Shown here piece after piece: positions 10,065 through 19,272 of a DNA stretch of 64,000 nt. A program made the translations under genes and the position numbers. Each line of letters begins with the position of its first letter. Position 1 is the first letter of the stretch. The DNA comes from an uncultured Bryobacteraceae bacterium. GTDB lineage: Bacteria; Acidobacteriota; Terriglobia; Bryobacterales; Bryobacteraceae. A model generated the notes under the pieces. That model was not told the DNA's origin. It ran no database searches and worked only from the letters and a program-made list of their open reading frames with translations. The DNA lies in the NCBI GenBank assembly GCA_937924525.1, contig CALDSU010000005.1, positions 620,001-684,000 of the forward strand, read 5' to 3'.

Positions 10065-10433
10065 CTACTTCCGCTCCGACTCCGGCGCCAGGCGGAACAC
10101 CTGGCCGCCGGGCGCGTGGAAGTAAAAGTGCGACTTGTCGTAAAAATCGATCGGCTCCACGCCCAACTCCAGCAACTTGGCCTTCAACCCCTCCACATCG
10201 CTGGTCATGATCTCCAGCCAGGTCGCGCGGAGGCACTCTTTGTTGGTGAGCACTGTTTCCGGTCCGCCGTAGAAGACCCCGACGTGAAATCCGTCGGACA
10301 AACGGAACAGATCCAGGTTTTCGTTCGCGGCCGGCAGCAGGGACGCGCCGAGCAGGTTCAGATAAAACTTCCGCACGCGGGCGCGCTCCCCAAGCAGCGC
10401 GTGCATTTTCATGTGGTTTCCGATGCTTGCCAT
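10065..10433 (-). CDS. VOC (glyoxalase-like) family protein
   Basis: A 122-residue single VOC domain: RVRKFYLNLLGASLLPAANEN at the front and FYFHAPGGQVFRLAPE at the end match the beta-alpha-beta-beta-beta repeats of the superfamily. There is no signal peptide. The ATG at 10433 is preceded by GGAAGA at about 9 bases. It lies 48 bases downstream of prmC on the same strand and may be read through from it. The substrate is not deducible; likely functions are small-molecule binding or isomerisation. Confidence 0.78.
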   Translation of the reverse strand: MASIGNHMKMHALLGERARVRKFYLNLLGASLLPAANENLDLFRLSDGFHVGVFYGGPETVLTNKECLRATWLEIMTSDVEGLKAKLLELGVEPIDFYDKSHFYFHAPGGQVFRLAPESERK

Positions 10434-10481
10434 ACCCCTTGATCTTCCGGGGCGGCGGCCGGGCCGTCAAGCGAAACGCCC

Positions 10482-11315
10482 TCACGTGGAGCGAAGACGC
10501 GTGGAGATGACCCGCGGGATGCCGGCATAGTCATACCCGATGGAAGTCTCTTCCCACTGGCCGGCGAGCAGTTGCGTCACGTGACCGGCGCTTTTGAAGC
10601 CCAACTCCATGATCAGCCGGCCTCCGGGGACCAGCACGCGCGCCGCGTCCGCCACCACGCGCGCGTAAATCTCGAATCCGGTGGGCCCGCCGTTCAACGC
10701 CACATGCGGCTCGTAGTCCCGCACCTCGGCCTGAAGCGTTTCGATTTCCGGCTCCGGGACGTACGGCGGATTGGAAACGACCAGGTCAAAGGAGGCGCCC
10801 GCCAGCGCCGACGCCACGTCGCAACAAATCAGGCGGACTCCCGCCTCATGGGCGAGGTTGTTGCGCGCCGCCACCTCGAGCGCCTCCGGCGAGATATCGG
10901 TGGCCCAGACGGCGCTCCCGGTCTCACAGGCCAGCGTGATCGCGATGGCGCCCGAACCGCAGCCGATGTCCAGGATGCGCCGCGGCCGGGGCGCAAGGGC
11001 CAGCGCCTGCTCGATCACGTGTTCGGTCTCGGGCCGCGGGATCAGCACCGCGGGCGTGACGCGGAATGCGCGACCCCAAAATTCCTGCGTCCGGGTGATA
11101 TATTGCGTCGGTTTGCGGCGCAGCCGCTCGTGCAGATAGCGGCCGTAGTGCAGCCACTCCACCTGGCGCAATTCGTACTCGGGGTGCGCGTAGAGGAACG
11201 CTTTGTCGCGCCGCAGCGCATGGCACAGCAGGACCTCCGCGGTCAGGCGCGGAGCCAGAATATTTCCCTCATTCAGGAGCTGCGCGCCCTGGCGCAGTGC
11301 GGTCTCTACGGTCAC
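10482..11315 (-). CDS. prmC: Release factor glutamine methyltransferase PrmC (HemK)
   Basis: PrmC methylates the Gln of the GGQ motif of release factors RF1 and RF2 and so raises termination efficiency. The 277-residue protein has the N-terminal helical domain, the SAM-binding loop DIGCGSGAIAI (~116-126) and the catalytic NPPYVPE motif (~182-188) that binds the target glutamine. The start is taken as GTG at 11315 (VTVETALRQG), with GAGGG about 11 bases upstream; extensions further upstream would run through prfA in another frame. It follows the prfA stop by 29 bases, the conserved prfA-prmC arrangement. Confidence 0.95.
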   Translation of the reverse strand: MTVETALRQGAQLLNEGNILAPRLTAEVLLCHALRRDKAFLYAHPEYELRQVEWLHYGRYLHERLRRKPTQYITRTQEFWGRAFRVTPAVLIPRPETEHVIEQALALAPRPRRILDIGCGSGAIAITLACETGSAVWATDISPEALEVAARNNLAHEAGVRLICCDVASALAGASFDLVVSNPPYVPEPEIETLQAEVRDYEPHVALNGGPTGFEIYARVVADAARVLVPGGRLIMELGFKSAGHVTQLLAGQWEETSIGYDYAGIPRVISTRLRST

Positions 11316-11344
11316 GTTCGGCGCCCTCGCGGCGGAACGGCGGC

Positions 11345-12433
11345 TCAGGCGGCGGCTTCGCTCTCGGTCTGCTGGCGGAGGCGCAGCGTCTGGTAGTGCG
11401 CCACCAGCGCGGAGATCACGGGCTCGAGATTGCCTTCCATCACCTGATCGAGTTGATGCAGGGTCAGGCCGATGCGGTGGTCTGTCACGCGGTTCTGCGG
11501 GAAATTGTACGTGCGGATCTTCTCGCTCCGGTCCCCCGAACCCACCATGGCCCGCCGTTCGGCGCCGACCGCCGCCTGCTGTTTTTCCAGTTCCAGTTCG
11601 TACAGCCGCGCCCGCAGCACCCGCTCCGCCTTCTGGCGGTTCTTGATCTGCGATTTCTCGTCCTGGCAGGACACCACCAGGTTGGTCGGCAAATGCGTGA
11701 TGCGCACCGCCGAATAGGTGGTGTTCACCGACTGGCCGCCCGGACCTGACGAGCAAAACGTGTCGATCCGGAGGTCCTTGGGGTCAATCTTGATATCCAC
11801 GTCATCGGCCTCCGGCAGCACGGCTACCGTGATCGCCGAGGTGTGCACGCGGCCCTGCTGCTCGGTTTCCGGCACGCGCTGCACCCGGTGCACTCCGCCC
11901 TCATATTTGAGCTTGCTGTACACCTTGTCGCCGCTGACCAGCGCAATCACTTCCTTGACGCCGCCCACCGGGGACTCGCTGACCGAAGTCACCTCCACGC
12001 GCCAGCGCTGCGTCTCGGCGTAACGCGTATACATGCGGAAGACCTCGCCGGCGAACAGCGTGGCCTCGTCCCCGCCCGTGCCGGCGCGGATCTCGAGCAC
12101 GACGTTCTTGTCGTCGTTGGGATCCTTCGGCAGCAACAGGATCTTCAACCGCTGCTCAATCTCCTCCTTGGCGGGCTCCAGCCTGGCGACTTCGTCGGTC
12201 GCCATCTGGCGCAGGTCCGGGTCCGCCTCGCGCAGCATCTCCCGCGCGGACTCGAGTTCCCCAGTGAGCTTCTTCCACTCGCGGAACACACCCACGATTT
12301 CCTCGAGGTCGGCGCGGGCCTTAGCCGTCTTCCGGTACTTTTCGCCGTCGCTGATCAACTCCGGATCGGCCATCTGCCGGGTCAGGTCCTCGAACCGTTC
12401 TTCGAGTTGAGCGAGCTTGTTGAGAAACTGCAT
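11345..12433 (-). CDS. prfA: Peptide chain release factor 1
   Basis: RF1 recognises UAA and UAG stop codons and triggers peptide release. The 362-residue length is normal. The stop-codon-reading PxT tripeptide is PET (~188-190, in [17 protein letters not shown]), and the catalytic GGQ is at ~232-234 in [17 protein letters not shown]. The N-terminal helical domain carries many charged residues as usual. The stop is followed 29 bases later by prmC, whose product modifies the GGQ glutamine. The upstream neighbour on the same strand is the DUF1385 gene (9-base gap). Confidence 0.98.
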   Translation of the reverse strand: MQFLNKLAQLEERFEDLTRQMADPELISDGEKYRKTAKARADLEEIVGVFREWKKLTGELESAREMLREADPDLRQMATDEVARLEPAKEEIEQRLKILLLPKDPNDDKNVVLEIRAGTGGDEATLFAGEVFRMYTRYAETQRWRVEVTSVSESPVGGVKEVIALVSGDKVYSKLKYEGGVHRVQRVPETEQQGRVHTSAITVAVLPEADDVDIKIDPKDLRIDTFCSSGPGGQSVNTTYSAVRITHLPTNLVVSCQDEKSQIKNRQKAERVLRARLYELELEKQQAAVGAERRAMVGSGDRSEKIRTYNFPQNRVTDHRIGLTLHQLDQVMEGNLEPVISALVAHYQTLRLRQQTESEAAA

Positions 12434-12442
12434 GGCGTCCGC

Positions 12443-13435
12443 TCAGGCGATCGCGGGTTTTCCCCCCTGCTCCTGCTCGAGCTGCATCGCTCCGTCCAGC
12501 GCCAGCACCGCGACTTCCACCTGCGCGTCGCTGGGCGGCTGCGTCGTGATCCGCTGAAGCCACAGGCCCGGCGCCGTCATCGCCGCCAGCAGCGAGCCGG
12601 GATGCTTCGCCGCGAAGCGGATCATCTCGTAGCTGAGTCCGGCGATCACCGGAATCAGCGCCAGGCGGGACATCATCTTGCCGAAAAACGACTCGAACGG
12701 GATAAACATATAGGCCAGCATCGAGACCAGCATCACCACGATCAGAAAGCTGGTGCCGCACCGGGGATGCCACGTCACAAAACGCTGCGCGTTCGCCACG
12801 TTCACCGGTTTGCCGGACTCGAAATTGAACACGACTTTATGTTCCGCGCCGTGGAACTCAAACACGCGCCGGATGTCCTTCCAGCGGGAAATAGCCCACA
12901 TGAACGCGACGAAGATCAACAACCGCACGATGCCATCCACCAGGTTGAACGCCACACGACCGTGCAATTCGGGATAGATCGTCTCGAGCCTGGAGACTAC
13001 GTACAGCGGCACCACTTTGTAGACGAAGAAGAAAAATCCGAAGGACAACAACAAGTTGAGCGCGAGCGCCCAGCCAGGGAGTTCCTTCTGGGCATCCGGC
13101 TGCTGGCCGGCGGCCGCCCGCTCATCCTGCAAGGCGGCGTTGGCGGAGAATTGCAGCGCCTTTACCCCGAGCGACATCGCCTGCCAAAGCGTCCCGATGC
13201 CCCGCAGCACCGGATACCGGTAGAGCCGGTATTTCTCCGCCATGCGGGGCACCGGCATGCGGTCCGTCACCACTTCGCCGTTCTTCCGGCGTACCGCGAC
13301 GCAGTAGCTGTGCGGCGCGCGCATCATCACGCCTTCCATCACCGCCTGCCCGCCGACGAGAGTCTCCTCGCCGCTTTCCAGGACCGGCAGTAGTTGTGTG
13401 TGCGCCGCCAGCCGCGCAAATAGCCCCAAACTCAA
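12443..13435 (-). CDS. DUF1385 (YqhQ-like) membrane protein
   Basis: A 330-residue multi-pass membrane protein of the DUF1385 family. Signatures are GGQAVMEGVMMRAP near residue 28 and EFHGAEHKVVFNFESG with WHPRCGTSFL in the middle; about four membrane segments follow (ALALNLLLSFGFFFFVYKVVPLY, LLIFVAFMWAI, FLIVVMLVSMLAYMFI, LALIPVIAGLSY). The biochemical function is unknown; the family is widely linked to prfA-prmC in genomes, as here. The start is TTG at 13435, supported by AGGAG about 10 bases upstream and by the normal family N-terminus. It heads the DUF1385-prfA-prmC operon. Confidence 0.92.
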   Translation of the reverse strand: MSLGLFARLAAHTQLLPVLESGEETLVGGQAVMEGVMMRAPHSYCVAVRRKNGEVVTDRMPVPRMAEKYRLYRYPVLRGIGTLWQAMSLGVKALQFSANAALQDERAAAGQQPDAQKELPGWALALNLLLSFGFFFFVYKVVPLYVVSRLETIYPELHGRVAFNLVDGIVRLLIFVAFMWAISRWKDIRRVFEFHGAEHKVVFNFESGKPVNVANAQRFVTWHPRCGTSFLIVVMLVSMLAYMFIPFESFFGKMMSRLALIPVIAGLSYEMIRFAAKHPGSLLAAMTAPGLWLQRITTQPPSDAQVEVAVLALDGAMQLEQEQGGKPAIA

Positions 13436-13456
13436 GACAAAGAACTCCTACCGTTA

Positions 13457-13462
13457 GTATAC
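13457..13462 (-). promoter_or_regulatory. Candidate -10 box for the DUF1385-prfA-prmC operon
   Basis: On the minus strand these bases read TATACT, a near-consensus sigma-70 -10 element, 21 bases before the TTG start and just before the ribosome site. No good -35 hexamer is seen 16-18 bases upstream, so this is a weak call. Confidence 0.35.
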
Positions 13463-13533
13463 GATGCCTTTCCCGAACCCGTTCCCGGGCGCCGGCGCCA
13501 GGCGACTCCCCAGGCAGCGGCCGGGTGAACCGC

Positions 13534-15339
13534 TTAGCCGGACCTGCGGCCCTGCGCGCGCAGGGTGCGCAGATCATTGAGGATTCGTTCCCGCACCGCG
13601 GGCGGCAGCGCGGCCAGTCCCGTGTACTCGATCCACCCGTTCGATACCCCCACGCCAGCCCCGGTCTTCCGCGCCAGATCCATCTGTTCCGGCCAGAACT
13701 CGGTGAACTGCCAGGCGCACGGCGTCCAGGGCTTGTCACCCAGCGCAGCCAGATACCGGACCGGCTCCCGACGGTAGGCCTCCTGGCCGAGTAACGAGCG
13801 GTAGGCGTGGTCGCCGCCCTCGCCGTCCGCCCAGAGCGTGAAGGACGACAGCGTGCAATCACTCATCACCAGCGCCTTATCCGGGCCAAACGATCGCAGC
13901 GCCGCCCGCAGCGCGCGGACAAACTCGATCATGTGACGGGACAGCGCCGTCTTTCGGCGCGGATGATGGTCGTAGCCGAGTCCCCCGAAGGATTCATCGA
14001 GCACGATGCCGTCCGGTTGCACCAGTTCCATGATCAGGCGCGCCTGCTCGACCAGGTACGCCCGCCAGGCGGGCGCGGCGATCGACATGTGCCATAATTC
14101 GCCCACCGTGTCCGGGCCTTTCCAATAGTCGATGATCGCCCGCCGGCCGTCGCGCTGCACCAGGATTGCATCGCGGAACTCTTCGCGGCGGGGCGAACCA
14201 GCGTCGAAAGCGGCGGTGTGCAGGTACACCATCGCTCTCGCGCCCTGCGCCCGGGCCAGCGCGCAGCGCGCGCGCATCTTCTCGATCGACATTGGCACGC
14301 CGCCGTGATGATCGGCCGCCATCGCCGTCCATTGCTTCCGATCCGGGTGCAGGTAATCTCCAAAGAACGGATAGTAGCCGTGCTGGGTGGCCATCCCCAC
14401 GCCGAATTCGCGGAAGTGCCGCGCGTCGGCCTCAAAGCCGCCGCCGCGCCTGGTTTCCGGCGTGGCAGGCCCCAGGAAGTCGTAATAGTGTACCCGCACT
14501 TCGTCCAGCCAGCCGATGCGGGGCAGCGGGTCGCGGTGCGCATACTGATGGAACAGTCGCCACGCCGCCCGCGCATCGTGCGGATGTACCGCCAGAAAAA
14601 AGCGCTCGGTGAGTTCCTCCCCCGGACCCAGGGTGGCCCGCGAGCGCGCGGTCCAGCCGCCTTCGCCTCGGGCGATGCCTTCCGTCGCGATCCGCCAGGC
14701 GCGCTCGGGCGAGCCGAACAGCGCCAGCCGCACGTCCACCCCGGGATGGTGAAGATCCACCAGCGGAATCAGTAGGAGCGCCCTGGTTTCCGTGGCTTCG
14801 GCTTCCGTCTCGCCGGGCTCGCGGTAGTGACCAACCAGCGGTCCGCTGTTTTCGCCCGGCCGGCCCGGGAACTGTTCGCATTCGGCCACTTGCTCGGCGC
14901 CCAACTCGCGCAGCAGGCCGTGCCGCAACAGTCCGCCGGCGGTCAGCGGCAGATGCGCCCGCTCCCGGCCCAGCGCCGGCGAGGGATGCGCCGACGAGCG
15001 GAACTCGAACCACACCGTCACCGGCTGCGTTCCACCGTTTCGCAAGCGCAGCCCCGCCTCGAGCACATCTTCGCCCCAGCCCGATCCCGAGCGGCGCAAC
15101 CGGTGCGTGCATTCCGAGGAGACCGGGCCCGCGGTCACGCCCGCCTGTACCCACGACTGTCCTCCCTCCAGGCGCCACGCCGCGGTGAGCAAGCCGTATC
15201 CGCCGCGCGTGACCAGCGGCGAGCCGTTCCAGGACGCCTGCTCGAATAAGCCACCCTCCGCCTGATGCCAGCGCAAGCCGGTGGTTTGGCCCGCGGCGGC
15301 TGCGGTCAGGGTCAGAAGAAACTCGCGTCGAGGGAGCAT
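13534..15339 (-). CDS. Exported glycoside-hydrolase-like protein of unknown family
   Basis: A 601-residue protein with a Tat/Sec-type leader (MLPRREFLLTLTAAAAGQ). The first half is beta-rich (LRLRNGGTQPVTVWFEFRSS), as in carbohydrate-binding or super-sandwich domains. The second half looks like a TIM barrel with conserved acidic ends of strands (IGWLDEVRVHYYDF, PDGIVLDESFGGLGYDHH, DKALVMSDCTLSSF), as in clan GH-D/GH-A glycosidases. The LDES segment could carry a catalytic acid. I cannot assign a CAZy family. It is followed after 98 bases by the unrelated DUF1385 operon; the divergent neighbour is a HAD phosphatase. Confidence 0.7.
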   Translation of the reverse strand: MLPRREFLLTLTAAAAGQTTGLRWHQAEGGLFEQASWNGSPLVTRGGYGLLTAAWRLEGGQSWVQAGVTAGPVSSECTHRLRRSGSGWGEDVLEAGLRLRNGGTQPVTVWFEFRSSAHPSPALGRERAHLPLTAGGLLRHGLLRELGAEQVAECEQFPGRPGENSGPLVGHYREPGETEAEATETRALLLIPLVDLHHPGVDVRLALFGSPERAWRIATEGIARGEGGWTARSRATLGPGEELTERFFLAVHPHDARAAWRLFHQYAHRDPLPRIGWLDEVRVHYYDFLGPATPETRRGGGFEADARHFREFGVGMATQHGYYPFFGDYLHPDRKQWTAMAADHHGGVPMSIEKMRARCALARAQGARAMVYLHTAAFDAGSPRREEFRDAILVQRDGRRAIIDYWKGPDTVGELWHMSIAAPAWRAYLVEQARLIMELVQPDGIVLDESFGGLGYDHHPRRKTALSRHMIEFVRALRAALRSFGPDKALVMSDCTLSSFTLWADGEGGDHAYRSLLGQEAYRREPVRYLAALGDKPWTPCAWQFTEFWPEQMDLARKTGAGVGVSNGWIEYTGLAALPPAVRERILNDLRTLRAQGRRSG

Positions 15340-15445
15340 GGTGTGATCCTGCTGTCATCATACAGATCCGGCCGGCGGGTCGCGAGTTCGTCCGCCGAGG
15401 ATTCGCCTGGGCGCCGCCGCCCCGCTCGGGGGGAGGAAGACGGCT

Positions 15446-16150
15446 TTGTCATACTGGAAGCAACGGTTCATGGTCTTCTCGGCCCTAGTGCTTTTCGACA
15501 TTGACGGAACGCTGCTGCGGCGCTCTGGTCCGCACCACCGCCAGGCGCTTGAAGACGCCATCCGGCACGTGATGAAGCTGGAGACCACCACCGAGGGCAT
15601 TCCGCTGCACGGCATGCTGGATCCAGACATTCTCACGGCGATGCTACGCCGCGCCGGAGTTTCGCCCAAGAGCATCCGGCGGGCGCTGCCCGCCATCATG
15701 GCCCGCGCCCAGGCGCTGTACGTCCGCCGGTGCCCGGACCTGCGCGCCCGTACGTGCCCCGGGGTCCGCGCCGTCCTCCGGCGTCTGCACCATCACGCAT
15801 TGATCGGACTGGTCACCGGCAACCTTCCCCGCATCGGCTGGAAAAAGATGGAGCGCGCCGGACTCGACCATCACTTCCGCTACGGAGCCTTTGCGGGCAT
15901 GGCGGCGGACCGCGCCGGTCTGGCGCGCCTGGCGATCCGGCAAGCCCTGCGCGAGCGCTGGATCGCGCGCCAAGCGCGGGTTTCCTTGATCGGAGACTCG
16001 CCCAGCGACATCCAGGCGGCGCGGGCCAACGGCATCCGCGCGATCGCGGTTCAAACCGGTATCTCGACCGCCGAGGAACTGGCCGCGCTCGGTCCCGACC
16101 TGCTGGTGCCCACCCTGCGCGAATTGCCCCTCGAGGCCCTGCTCGCGTAG
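15446..16150 (+). CDS. HAD-family phosphatase (phosphoglycolate-phosphatase-like)
   Basis: A 234-residue HAD hydrolase: motif I LFDIDGTLL (catalytic Asp nucleophile and acid), motif II VTGNLPRIG, motif III Lys in GWKKMERAGLDHHF, and motif IV LIGDSPSDIQAARANG. The C1 cap domain (~25-95) is helical, as in phosphoglycolate phosphatases and beta-phosphoglucomutases, so the substrate is a small phosphomonoester. The start is TTG at 15446 because a strong ribosome site GGAGGAAG lies 6-7 bases upstream; the in-frame ATG at 15470 is about 30 bases from that site. Confidence 0.88.
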   Translation: MSYWKQRFMVFSALVLFDIDGTLLRRSGPHHRQALEDAIRHVMKLETTTEGIPLHGMLDPDILTAMLRRAGVSPKSIRRALPAIMARAQALYVRRCPDLRARTCPGVRAVLRRLHHHALIGLVTGNLPRIGWKKMERAGLDHHFRYGAFAGMAADRAGLARLAIRQALRERWIARQARVSLIGDSPSDIQAARANGIRAIAVQTGISTAEELAALGPDLLVPTLRELPLEALLA

Positions 16151-16196
16151 CTGCAACTCGCAGGTGGCGCACCTTACCAAGGCAGGGGGCCACCTG

Positions 16197-16216
16197 GCGC
16201 CGGTCTCCACCGGCGC
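16197..16216 (+). terminator. Hairpin after the HAD gene, possible terminator
   Basis: GCGCCGGT (16197-16204) and ACCGGCGC (16209-16216) form a perfect 8-bp stem with a CTCC loop, 47 bases past the HAD stop codon. It is followed by a pyrimidine-containing stretch (GGGCTTTCTC) but no true U-tract, so intrinsic termination is uncertain. Confidence 0.4.
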
Positions 16217-16588
16217 AGCGGGCTTTCTCGAAGGGCCAGTCGGAGACTTGCCCCACTGCGGCCATCCACCGTGGGGTTGGGGATGAGGCCAGCGATTCCC
16301 TCACACACTTGCGTTGGGGCGGCCGCGGGAGGCCCGCTCCCAGCCGGTGGCGGCTCCCATATCCCGCCCGGTTGCGGGTACTGTAATCGAGGTGATGTGC
16401 CCCGCGCACTGTAGACCACCTTCTGCACCCACCTGACAGCGACGCCGGCCCGCGCCGCCGCGTCGAGCCCGGACATATACGTCGGCCCTGTCAGCGGCGT
16501 GCCGTAGTTGCGCTAGGTCCGCACCAAGCTTCCAGGTCGACGGGTGATGCTCCTGCGCGAGCGAAACCTAGGAAACGTTCCGTCTGAC

Positions 16589-16623
16589 CCCGGTTTTCCC
16601 CCCGGTTTTCCCCGGTTTTCCCC
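16589..16623. repeat. Short tandem repeat CCCGGTTTTC x3
   Basis: Units at 16589-16598, 16601-16610 and 16611-16620 are identical; the first is separated by two extra C. The repeat directly follows CGTCTGACC, giving the motif TCTGACCCCGGTTTT, which resembles palindromic REP-type cores based on GGGGTCAGAC. It lies 25 bases from the end of the GH38-like gene. Confidence 0.75.
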
Positions 16624-16647
16624 GCGCGGATGGATGACCTGCGGATG

Positions 16648-19209
16648 TCAGTCGCCGCGCGGGGGGTGGCCCTTGTCCGGCGAGTATTCGTGGAGCGCCG
16701 CGCGTTTGGCTTCGGGCGCCAGTTCGTCCCAGCGAGTCAGGGGTTCCACCGCGGGCGCCGCGGTGGCCGTCCGGTAGCGAAGCGTGATGATCTGCTGCGG
16801 CCGCAGGTCGAGTTTGCCGGAGAAGGGCGTCCGCCGCTCGCCCGTCAGATCGGTTTGCGCGGCGGACCGGTAAGGGATCCGCAAATGCACCTCCGCCGGT
16901 CCGGCTTCTCCCAGGCACTCCGCCAGGCGCACCTCGATCTCGTCTTGCTCCCGGCGCACCGCCTCCACGATGACGTGGCCGCTGGTTTCCAGCAGCGATG
17001 CCGCCGCGCGCGGCGCGCAGCCGGAAATCTCCACCGGCGGGCAGTTGAATTCCCAGGCCAGGTGAGGAATGCGGGCCTGGCTCCAGTCCCCGCTGTGGGC
17101 GACCAGCGCGTATTCCAGCACGTGTTTGCCTTTCCCGCTGAGCCACGGGCTGGGGTAGCCGTAGTAGCGCTCGGTGGCGTTGAACAGGTACAGGATCGGC
17201 GTGCGTCCGTTCAACTCCCGTCCGGTCAACCCGCGGTCGAGCAGCGCCACGCCGCCTCCCCCGCGCAGCGCGTAATGCGACCAGCGGACCGCAGGCGTGA
17301 TCCCCTTGGTCCACCCATGAAGACCGGGACGGGGAATCGCCCAAGCGCCGTGCGAAAACCCGTAGGGGATGCCGCGCCGCACCTCGGTCACTTCGTCGGC
17401 GAGCGGAAACTCGACGATCGTCACCGTCCGGTCCGGCAGGTCGCTAAGCTCGGTGACGAAGTCAATGCGGGGGTAGCGGTGATAGAAACGGACGACGCGG
17501 ATGAGGTCGCTCTCCAGCAGACGGCCGCGGATCACAAAAGTGGTGGCCACCGCGCCGGACGTCGCGGAAATCGCCATCTCGCGCTCCGCGGTGGAGGCCA
17601 GCGGCGTGCGTTCCGGACGGGGGACGGTGAAATCTCCCGGATCGCCCCGCTGGGATTTCACCTTCTCCACGACGACTGTGTTGGCGGGGCCGCCCAGCAT
17701 TTCGCGCCCGGATGGTTTGCAGCGCAGCGACACCAGCGCCCCGGTGCGGGGGTCGAGACGGGCAACATAGAAATCGTTCTCCACGGTTTCCGGCGGCGAC
17801 GGGAGAGCGCGGGCGGGCGGCGCGGCCGGGCCTTTCTTCCAGCCCACCCAGCCGCACGGAGGAAGCTCCGGCTGGCACAACACGCCGCCGCCGGGCAGCG
17901 CTTCCGCCGCGATTCCCGCCGGCGCGGCGCGCAGCGCGACGGGATCGTTTCGCCGCCAGTTGGCCGGGTTGAAGCACCCTACTCCGCCCGCGCGGCCCAA
18001 CACGGCCTCGCCAGCCGCCTGGCTTACCCGCGCGCACGTTTGGCCAATCGCGGCGAACCGGTCGCGCACGTCCCAGGACCGCTCGTGCTCGAACACCATG
18101 CCTCCCGCCGCGCCCCACAGCGTGTTGCGATCCATATTCAGGAACAACCTCAGCCAGGCGTGGTACAGCTCACGCGAGGGGTAAGCGAACGGCCCCCTGG
18201 CGCTCGCGGCGGTGGCCAGCATTTCCGCCGCCTGGAGCGCGTGCTCGGCGCGGCGGAACCCGCTTTTCACCCGCGGGCACTGAATCCAGAAAGAATCGAA
18301 GTCGTACGCGGTCCCTCCCCGCAGCGTGGGGAGCGCGATCCGGTTTGCGCGGACGCCCGGCAGGATTTCGTCCAGGTACTCGCCGGCGGTGACAAAACGG
18401 ATCTCGGTGTCCGGATCGGCGGCCGGCCACTCGCGCAGGAACGCGGAGGGGTTCTCCCGCCGCGCCGGCGCCAGTGAATAGTCGCCCGACCCGGCCAGCA
18501 CCAGCGCCGGTGCGCCCCCCGGCGTCAGCCTCAGCTTGGCGTCGAAGGTGCGCCGGACCTCCGCCGCCTCCGCCTCGTGCAACGGGCCTGCCGCTTTCCA
18601 CAGCGCGCGCAGCTCCGCGTAGTGCGTGGGGGCGAGGGTGAGGATGCGCGAGCCGTCCGGCGATTCGGTCCAGTGGAGCAGCTTGCCCGTGGGATTCTTC
18701 CGGCAGTAGACCATCGCGTCCAGCCCCAGTCCGGCGCAAATCTGGGCCATCTGGTCGTGCAGGCCGCAAATGTCGATCAGCCAGCCGAACCGGGGACGCA
18801 CGCCGAAAAGCTGCCGCTGCCAGCGCAGCCCTTCCACGCCCAGGCGCACCAGCGCTTCGCCTCCGGACAGATTGACGGTAGATTCCAGGAAGAAGGCATT
18901 GACCAGTTCGACGCGTCCTTCCCGCACCCGCGCGCGCAGTTCCTCCATCCTGCCCGGCTGGAAGTTCATCATCGCCATCAGGTTGTTGCACTCGGAAAGG
19001 ACGAAGCAATAGCGGGGGTCTTCCCGCACGCGGTCCAGATGGTCGAAATAGCTGTTGGCGCAGTACACGCGCTCTTTCGAAAAATTGGTCAGCCAGCCGC
19101 AGGAAGCGGGGTGGAAGTTGGGGACAATCCAAATACGCCGGGGCGGCGGCGCCGCCGTCATCGCCGCCGCAAGCGAACCGCCCAGCAGGCGGCGCCGGGT
19201 GAACCGCAT
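16648..19209 (-). CDS. Exported GH38-like alpha-mannosidase
   Basis: An 853-residue protein with a Tat signal (TRRRLLGGSLAAAMTAAP). The N-terminal region fits a GH38 catalytic barrel: IVPNFHPASCGW, FDHLDRVRED, SECNNLMAMMNFQPGRMEELRARVREGRVELVNAFFLE (active-site helix pattern), and FGWLIDICGLHDQM, whose Asp sits where GH38 enzymes keep their nucleophile. The C-terminal ~450 residues are the beta-sandwich region typical of the family (ENDFYVARLDPRTGALVSL). The expected reaction is retaining hydrolysis of alpha-mannosides outside the cytoplasm, though the first metal-binding His-x-Asp is less clear than usual and specificity may differ. It lies downstream of an exported isomerase-like gene with a 63-base gap. 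Confidence 0.8.
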   Translation of the reverse strand: MRFTRRRLLGGSLAAAMTAAPPPRRIWIVPNFHPASCGWLTNFSKERVYCANSYFDHLDRVREDPRYCFVLSECNNLMAMMNFQPGRMEELRARVREGRVELVNAFFLESTVNLSGGEALVRLGVEGLRWQRQLFGVRPRFGWLIDICGLHDQMAQICAGLGLDAMVYCRKNPTGKLLHWTESPDGSRILTLAPTHYAELRALWKAAGPLHEAEAAEVRRTFDAKLRLTPGGAPALVLAGSGDYSLAPARRENPSAFLREWPAADPDTEIRFVTAGEYLDEILPGVRANRIALPTLRGGTAYDFDSFWIQCPRVKSGFRRAEHALQAAEMLATAASARGPFAYPSRELYHAWLRLFLNMDRNTLWGAAGGMVFEHERSWDVRDRFAAIGQTCARVSQAAGEAVLGRAGGVGCFNPANWRRNDPVALRAAPAGIAAEALPGGGVLCQPELPPCGWVGWKKGPAAPPARALPSPPETVENDFYVARLDPRTGALVSLRCKPSGREMLGGPANTVVVEKVKSQRGDPGDFTVPRPERTPLASTAEREMAISATSGAVATTFVIRGRLLESDLIRVVRFYHRYPRIDFVTELSDLPDRTVTIVEFPLADEVTEVRRGIPYGFSHGAWAIPRPGLHGWTKGITPAVRWSHYALRGGGGVALLDRGLTGRELNGRTPILYLFNATERYYGYPSPWLSGKGKHVLEYALVAHSGDWSQARIPHLAWEFNCPPVEISGCAPRAAASLLETSGHVIVEAVRREQDEIEVRLAECLGEAGPAEVHLRIPYRSAAQTDLTGERRTPFSGKLDLRPQQIITLRYRTATAAPAVEPLTRWDELAPEAKRAALHEYSPDKGHPPRGD

Positions 19210-19272
19210 CGCATACCTCCGAAGAGCACTCCACCGCGTGCCGGTTCCGGAGTCAAGGGCCGCGGCCGATTC

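Larger units (their letters stand above)
16151..16647. other. 497-base spacer with decayed-looking sequence
   Basis: Between the HAD gene and the convergent GH38 gene. The first part holds a perfect hairpin (16197-16216), and the end holds a short tandem repeat (16589-16623). On the minus strand bases about 16420-16500 translate as GPTYMSGLDAAARAGVAVRWVQKVV, which resembles real protein (a helix-turn-helix-like segment), but the frame has no ribosome site and dissolves on both sides. It reads as a possible gene remnant. No intact gene is supported. Confidence 0.45.

Noticed and set aside
11316-11756. Extending prmC upstream through prfA
   Set aside because: That frame overlaps the well-conserved RF1 gene antiparallel in reading phase and contains no PrmC sequence; GTG at 11315 gives a normal length.
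16160-16216. tRNA-like arrangement (CACCTTACCAAGG with a downstream GC-rich arm) after the HAD gene
   Set aside because: The anticodon stem pairs in only two positions, there is no TTCGANNC T-loop and no acceptor stem. The clear GCGCCGGT/ACCGGCGC element is a simple hairpin.
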